The notes beneath the pieces were generated by a model. That model was given only the letters and a program-made list of their open reading frames with translations. It was not told where the DNA came from and did not search any database. Position numbers and translations under genes: made by a program. Positions 60,660 through 64,000 of a DNA stretch of 64,000 nt are shown piece by piece (position 1 is the first letter of the stretch; the number at the start of each line of letters is the position of its first letter). This DNA comes from Paenibacillus glycanilyticus (GTDB lineage Bacteria > Bacillota > Bacilli > Paenibacillales > Paenibacillaceae): the NCBI RefSeq assembly GCF_023715145.1, contig NZ_JAMBNP010000002.1, positions 1 to 64,000 of the forward strand. Direction: 5' to 3'.

Positions 60660-61469
60660 ATGCCGGCGAATGAAAAAATCAGGTTTGAGAACGTAGCGAA
60701 GAGCTTCATCGTGCGCGATCCGAAGCAAAAAGGGGCGACGCAGTCTTTCACAGCGGTGAAGGATTTGAGCTTTACCGTGAAGGAAGGCGAATTCATCACC
60801 TTGGTAGGACCAAGCGGCTGCGGCAAATCAACGCTGCTCGACTTGATCAGCGGGTTATCAAGTCCATCCAGCGGACGTATCTGCATGGACGGCAAGGAAA
60901 TTACCGGCCCCGGTCTGGATCGGGGGATTGTATTTCAGCAGTATGCTTTATTTCCGTGGAAGACGGCACGCGGGAACATCGAGTTTGGACTGGAAGCTAA
61001 GGGAATACCAAAGCACGAGCGCAAGGAGTTAGCCGAGCATTTTCTGTCGCTGGTTGGACTTAGTGCCTTTGCCAACCGCTATCCCCATGAGCTGTCCGGA
61101 GGAATGAAGCAGCGCGTAGCGATTGCGAGAAGCCTTGCATTCAACCCGGATGTTCTGTTAATGGATGAACCGTTCGCGGCGCTGGATGCGCAGACGCGGG
61201 AGACTTTGCAAAGCGAGCTGCTCCGAATCTGGCAGAAAACGAAGAAAACAATCATTTTCATCACGCATGGGATTGATGAGGCCGTATATCTCGGAGAACG
61301 CGTTGTTGTTCTGACTCCGGGGCCGGGAACTGTGAAGAAGATCGTGGACATCCCTCTTAAGCACCGGCTGGAGGATGCCGATATCCGCTCTCATCCGGAA
61401 TTTGTGAAGGCGCGGCATGAGGTGTGGAACTTGCTTCACGAGCTGGAATACCAAGGAGCTTATATTTAA
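60660..61469 (+). CDS. ABC transporter ATPase, SsuB/TauB type
   Basis: A 269-residue protein; ATG 60660 with AAAGGGTGAG upstream (GTG 60651 is in frame). Walker A GPSGCGKST at 50-58, the Q loop in FQQYALFPWKT, signature LSGGMKQR, Walker B VLLMDEP and the D-loop, then switch H in IFITHGIDEAVYL. FQQYALFPWKTARGNIEFGL is typical of SsuB/TauB/NrtD-type importers of sulfonates, taurine or nitrate. It powers the permease encoded next. The flavin monooxygenase in the same operon points to a sulfur source. Confidence 0.93.
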   Translation: MPANEKIRFENVAKSFIVRDPKQKGATQSFTAVKDLSFTVKEGEFITLVGPSGCGKSTLLDLISGLSSPSSGRICMDGKEITGPGLDRGIVFQQYALFPWKTARGNIEFGLEAKGIPKHERKELAEHFLSLVGLSAFANRYPHELSGGMKQRVAIARSLAFNPDVLLMDEPFAALDAQTRETLQSELLRIWQKTKKTIIFITHGIDEAVYLGERVVVLTPGPGTVKKIVDIPLKHRLEDADIRSHPEFVKARHEVWNLLHELEYQGAYI

Positions 61470-61489
61470 TTTTTCAAGGAGAGGAGTGC

Positions 61490-62320
61490 ATGAATATGGA
61501 AAACGTGAAAGCCGTTCCGGCAGCCCTGCAGACCAAAAGGATTAAAATTAACTTTCCGCTTAACCTCCGAAAGCTGTTCAAACAATCTATCGTGCTTGTC
61601 TTGTTAGCGCTGGTATGGGAGTTCGCTCCGCTTACGGGATTTGCGGACCCGGCCTTTTTACCACCATTCACGGATGTCATTCAAGCGCTTTGGAATCTGA
61701 TCTTGTCCGGCGAATTGTTTCATCATTTTGCTGCCAGCATGGTTCGTTCCTTAAGCGGGTTTGCCCTGGCGCTCGTTATCGCCATCCCGTTAGGACTTAC
61801 GATCGGCTGGTATCCTCTTGCCAGAGAACTCTTGAACCCGGTGATGGAATTATTCCGTAATACAGCGGCATTAGCCTTGCTCCCGGTATTTATGCTGATT
61901 CTCGGAATAGGGGAGACATCCAAGATTGCTATCGTCTTGTTCGCCTGCACATGGCCAATCCTTCTCAATACCATTGCCGCTGTAGGAAACGTGGATCCTT
62001 TGCTGATCAAATCGGCACGCTCCATGAACATCTCCTCGTTCAAGCTGTTTGTTAAGGTTATCCTTCCGGCTTCCGTGCCTACGATCTTTACCGGCATCCG
62101 GATGGCGGGAACGGGGGCGATACTGGTCTTGATCGCAGCTGAAATGGTAGGGGCCAAGGAAGGGCTCGGTTATCTCATTACCTATTCCCAGTACAACTTT
62201 GAAATTCCCGAAATGTTCGCTGGCATCCTCACGATCGCTTTGCTTGGCCTTATAATTAATCAGGGCCTAAGCATGATGGAACGCAAATTGTCCAAATGGA
62301 AGCAGCAAGTAAACGGATAA
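61490..62320 (+). CDS. ABC transporter permease, SsuC type
   Basis: A 276-residue protein; ATG 61490 with AAGGAGAGGAG upstream (an in-frame extension to 61424 overlaps the ATPase gene and is not credible). Six membrane helices and the coupling loop LNIMELFRNTAALALLPVFM-like region (NPVMELFRNTAALALLPVF, then ILGIGETSKIAIVLFACTWP), plus SARSMNISSFKLFVKVILPA (EAA motif). It is the usual TauC/SsuC form, twenty bases after the ATPase gene. Confidence 0.93.
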   Translation: MNMENVKAVPAALQTKRIKINFPLNLRKLFKQSIVLVLLALVWEFAPLTGFADPAFLPPFTDVIQALWNLILSGELFHHFAASMVRSLSGFALALVIAIPLGLTIGWYPLARELLNPVMELFRNTAALALLPVFMLILGIGETSKIAIVLFACTWPILLNTIAAVGNVDPLLIKSARSMNISSFKLFVKVILPASVPTIFTGIRMAGTGAILVLIAAEMVGAKEGLGYLITYSQYNFEIPEMFAGILTIALLGLIINQGLSMMERKLSKWKQQVNG

Positions 62321-62384
62321 CCTTATTTTTTTGAACCAAAAGTTGATTAAAAATATAGGATTAGTAGGAGTTGGAGTGAGTTAT

Positions 62385-63731
62385 ATGTCTAATAAACAAA
62401 TGAAGCTTGGTGCTTTCTTTAACCTGCCGGGTCATCATGTGGCCAGCTGGCGTTATCCTTCCACGGATCCCCGCCGAACCCTGGACCTGGAGTATTTGAA
62501 GGAGCTGGCGCAGACGGCGGAACGGGGCAAATTCGATATGATCTTTTTCGCCGATATTCTTGGTTTGAAGCGCCTTGGGAATTTCGCGACCTCAACGGTT
62601 AAGCTCGATCCGCTTATTATTATCGCTGCGCTTGCTGCGGTCACCCGCAATATCGGTCTGACGGCGACTCTGACCACCACTTATAATGAGCCGTTCCAGG
62701 TAGCGCGCAAGTTCGCGGCCATCGATCATCTATCCGGAGGACGCGCAGGCTGGAATGTGGTGACCTCCGGCAACGAGAAGGAGGCACAGCTGTTCGGCAA
62801 GGAGAAGCATCTTGAGCATGCGCGCCGCTACGAGCGGGCAGAAGAGTTCGTGGAGCTTACGAAGAAGCTGTGGTTCTCGATCGAAGAGGAGGCGCTTGTC
62901 ATCGATAAAGAGAATGGCCGCTTCCTGGCTGTGGATAAGGTTCATCCCGTGGATCATCACGGGGAGTGGTTCAAGGTACAAGGCTTGCTAGATGCCCCTT
63001 CAACGCCGCAGGGACATCCCGTTATCGTGCAGGCGGGGTCTTCGGAAGCGGGGAAAGAGCTGGCGGCGAAGACGGCCGAAGTGATTTTTACCGCATGGCA
63101 GACGCTGGAGGAAGCGCAGTCTTTCTACCGGGATGTGAAGGGACGCCTCGCGAAATACGGCCGGCAACCGGATGATCTGAAGGTAATGCCCGGCGTATTT
63201 ATTACGGTTGCCGGAACCGAAGCGGAGGCCATCGCAAAGCGCAAGGAGCTAAACAGCTACATTTCGCCGGAAGTCGGCCTGGAGTACTTGTCTAATTTTA
63301 TTGGGGTGGATTTGAGCGGTTACGATGTTGACGCGCTGCTTCCCGCAAGCGGGGAGATAGAGGATAAGACCAATCCGCAGACCCGAACGAATATCATTAG
63401 GGCTTTGGCGGAACGCGAAGGCTTGACTACCTTGCGCGAGGTTTACGAATTTATCGCGGGCGCACGCGGTCATCGGGAAATCGTTGGCACGCCTGCGCAG
63501 ATTGCCGATCAGCTGGAAGAATGGTTCTTGAATGACGGGGCGGACGGATTTAACGTGATGCCGCCCACGTTCCCGGAAGGCCTAAACGATATTGTCGAGC
63601 TTGTTATTCCGGAATTGCAGCGCCGCGGATTATTCCGAACGGAATACGAAAGCAACACGCTTCGCGGAAATTTGGGATTATCCATTCCCGTAAATCCGTA
63701 CCGGAAGCAGCCGCAGCAAACGAATCATTAA
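62385..63731 (+). CDS. FMN-dependent monooxygenase of the NtaA/SnaA/DszA group
   Basis: A 448-residue protein; ATG 62385 with GGAGTGAG upstream (TTG 62331 is in frame but lacks an RBS). Marks of the family: MKLGAFFNLPGHHVASWRYP, FDMIFFADILGLKRLG, LDPLIIIAALAAVTRNIGLT with ATLTTTYNEPFQVARKF, LSGGRAGWNVVTS and PVIVQAGSSEAGKELAAKTA. It uses FMNH2 from a separate reductase and O2 to cleave or hydroxylate a C-S or C-N compound in the cytoplasm. In this operon it is probably the enzyme that frees sulfite from the imported sulfonate or sulfide; the exact substrate is unknown. The flavin reductase is not visible here. Confidence 0.93.
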   Translation: MSNKQMKLGAFFNLPGHHVASWRYPSTDPRRTLDLEYLKELAQTAERGKFDMIFFADILGLKRLGNFATSTVKLDPLIIIAALAAVTRNIGLTATLTTTYNEPFQVARKFAAIDHLSGGRAGWNVVTSGNEKEAQLFGKEKHLEHARRYERAEEFVELTKKLWFSIEEEALVIDKENGRFLAVDKVHPVDHHGEWFKVQGLLDAPSTPQGHPVIVQAGSSEAGKELAAKTAEVIFTAWQTLEEAQSFYRDVKGRLAKYGRQPDDLKVMPGVFITVAGTEAEAIAKRKELNSYISPEVGLEYLSNFIGVDLSGYDVDALLPASGEIEDKTNPQTRTNIIRALAEREGLTTLREVYEFIAGARGHREIVGTPAQIADQLEEWFLNDGADGFNVMPPTFPEGLNDIVELVIPELQRRGLFRTEYESNTLRGNLGLSIPVNPYRKQPQQTNH

Positions 63732-63757
63732 ATAAGAATAGGTCGGGGGATTGCCAT

Positions 63758-64000
63758 ATGAAAAAGAAACGGTTCAAACAGACAAGTTCATTCTTGCTAA
63801 CCTTGGGATTAATCAGCGCGCTTCTGTCCGGCTGCTCGGAGGACAAGGCGAAGCCGGGCGAACAGGATAAGGTATTGCAGTACAACGCGGCGCCTGGAAG
63901 CGTATCGTTTCCGGAGCTGGCGAAGGATCTTGGCTATCTTGGGGATCTGGAGCTGGAGTCGATCGGGAGCACCACCGGCGGACCGGAAAGCATTCAATTG
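63758..64000 (+). CDS. SsuA-like substrate-binding lipoprotein (cut by the window end)
   Basis: Only the first 81 codons are inside the window. ATG 63758 with GGGGGA upstream. Signal peptide and lipobox LLSGC (C near residue 26), then NAAPGSVSFPELAKDLGYLG, the usual start of aliphatic-sulfonate-binding proteins of this kind. It would hand the substrate to the permease encoded at 61490. It is the fourth gene of the operon, 26 bases after the monooxygenase. Confidence 0.85.
   Translation, partial: MKKKRFKQTSSFLLTLGLISALLSGCSEDKAKPGEQDKVLQYNAAPGSVSFPELAKDLGYLGDLELESIGSTTGGPESIQL

Overview
The window looks like a piece of a Paenibacillus-type chromosome (Bacillota, spore-forming). Evidence: a complete GerA/GerC/GerB germinant receptor operon, a KinB-like sporulation kinase, a YjfB-like small protein, a 2197-residue secreted protein ending in three SLH domains, strong AGGAGG ribosome binding sites, frequent TTG/GTG starts, and many close matches in organisation to Bacillus families (GltC/GDH, Des, Amj, Btr, FhuF). 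No rRNA, tRNA or CRISPR array was seen. All family names come from reading the translations by eye; no database search was possible.

Region 1 (about 1-11 kb) is an AT-rich accessory region of small, mostly unknown genes: membrane-anchored proteins, DUF3139, a broken GNAT acetyltransferase, DUF4362, a secreted matrixin-like metalloprotease with a secreted partner, a CbrC-family gene broken by one base, a tyrosine recombinase, a Nudix hydrolase, a DUF402 protein and an IS110-family insertion sequence. Many of these genes are separated by copies of one repeat of fixed polarity: an imperfect palindrome of about 26 bp (arms TTGARCTA and TAGTTCAA around a GGG-rich centre), often present as two copies bracketing a GC-rich hairpin. 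The layout (small genes, each followed by a structured repeat, plus a tyrosine recombinase in the array) resembles a gene-cassette array. This is the most interesting signal of the window, but its mobility is inference.

Region 2 (11-25 kb) mixes small regulatory units (TetR with an NmrA-like SDR; a WYL regulator divergent from two GyrI-like proteins over a 30-bp operator palindrome; LysR divergent from an MFS pump) with more accessory genes, repeat copies and broken genes (a frameshifted coiled-coil protein, a small membrane gene with an amber stop, a GNAT remnant). It also holds amj, the alternate lipid II flippase.

Region 3 (25-37 kb) carries single genes of general metabolism and signalling: a flavodoxin-like NAD(P)H oxidoreductase, a P-loop kinase, the KinB-like kinase, an APH(9)-like phosphotransferase, GNAT, a PadR regulator with its two-gene membrane-protein operon, the fatty acid desaturase des, remnants of a sensor kinase and an AraC regulator.

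Region 4 (37-64 kb) is higher-GC, tidy chromosome: the giant lamin-tail/phosphoesterase/SLH protein followed by a HupE-like metal permease; NADP-glutamate dehydrogenase divergent from gltC; the ger operon; yjfB; a DoxX gene behind two operator copies; an esterase; a GAPDH paralogue; an aldo-keto reductase/SRPBCC pair; a Fur-controlled iron island (lipoprotein, FhuF, and a Btr-like AraC-binding-protein fusion paralogous to the lipoprotein); and an ssu-like sulfonate/sulfur operon (ATPase, permease, flavin monooxygenase, lipoprotein cut by the window end) behind a strong promoter and a leader with mutually exclusive hairpins.
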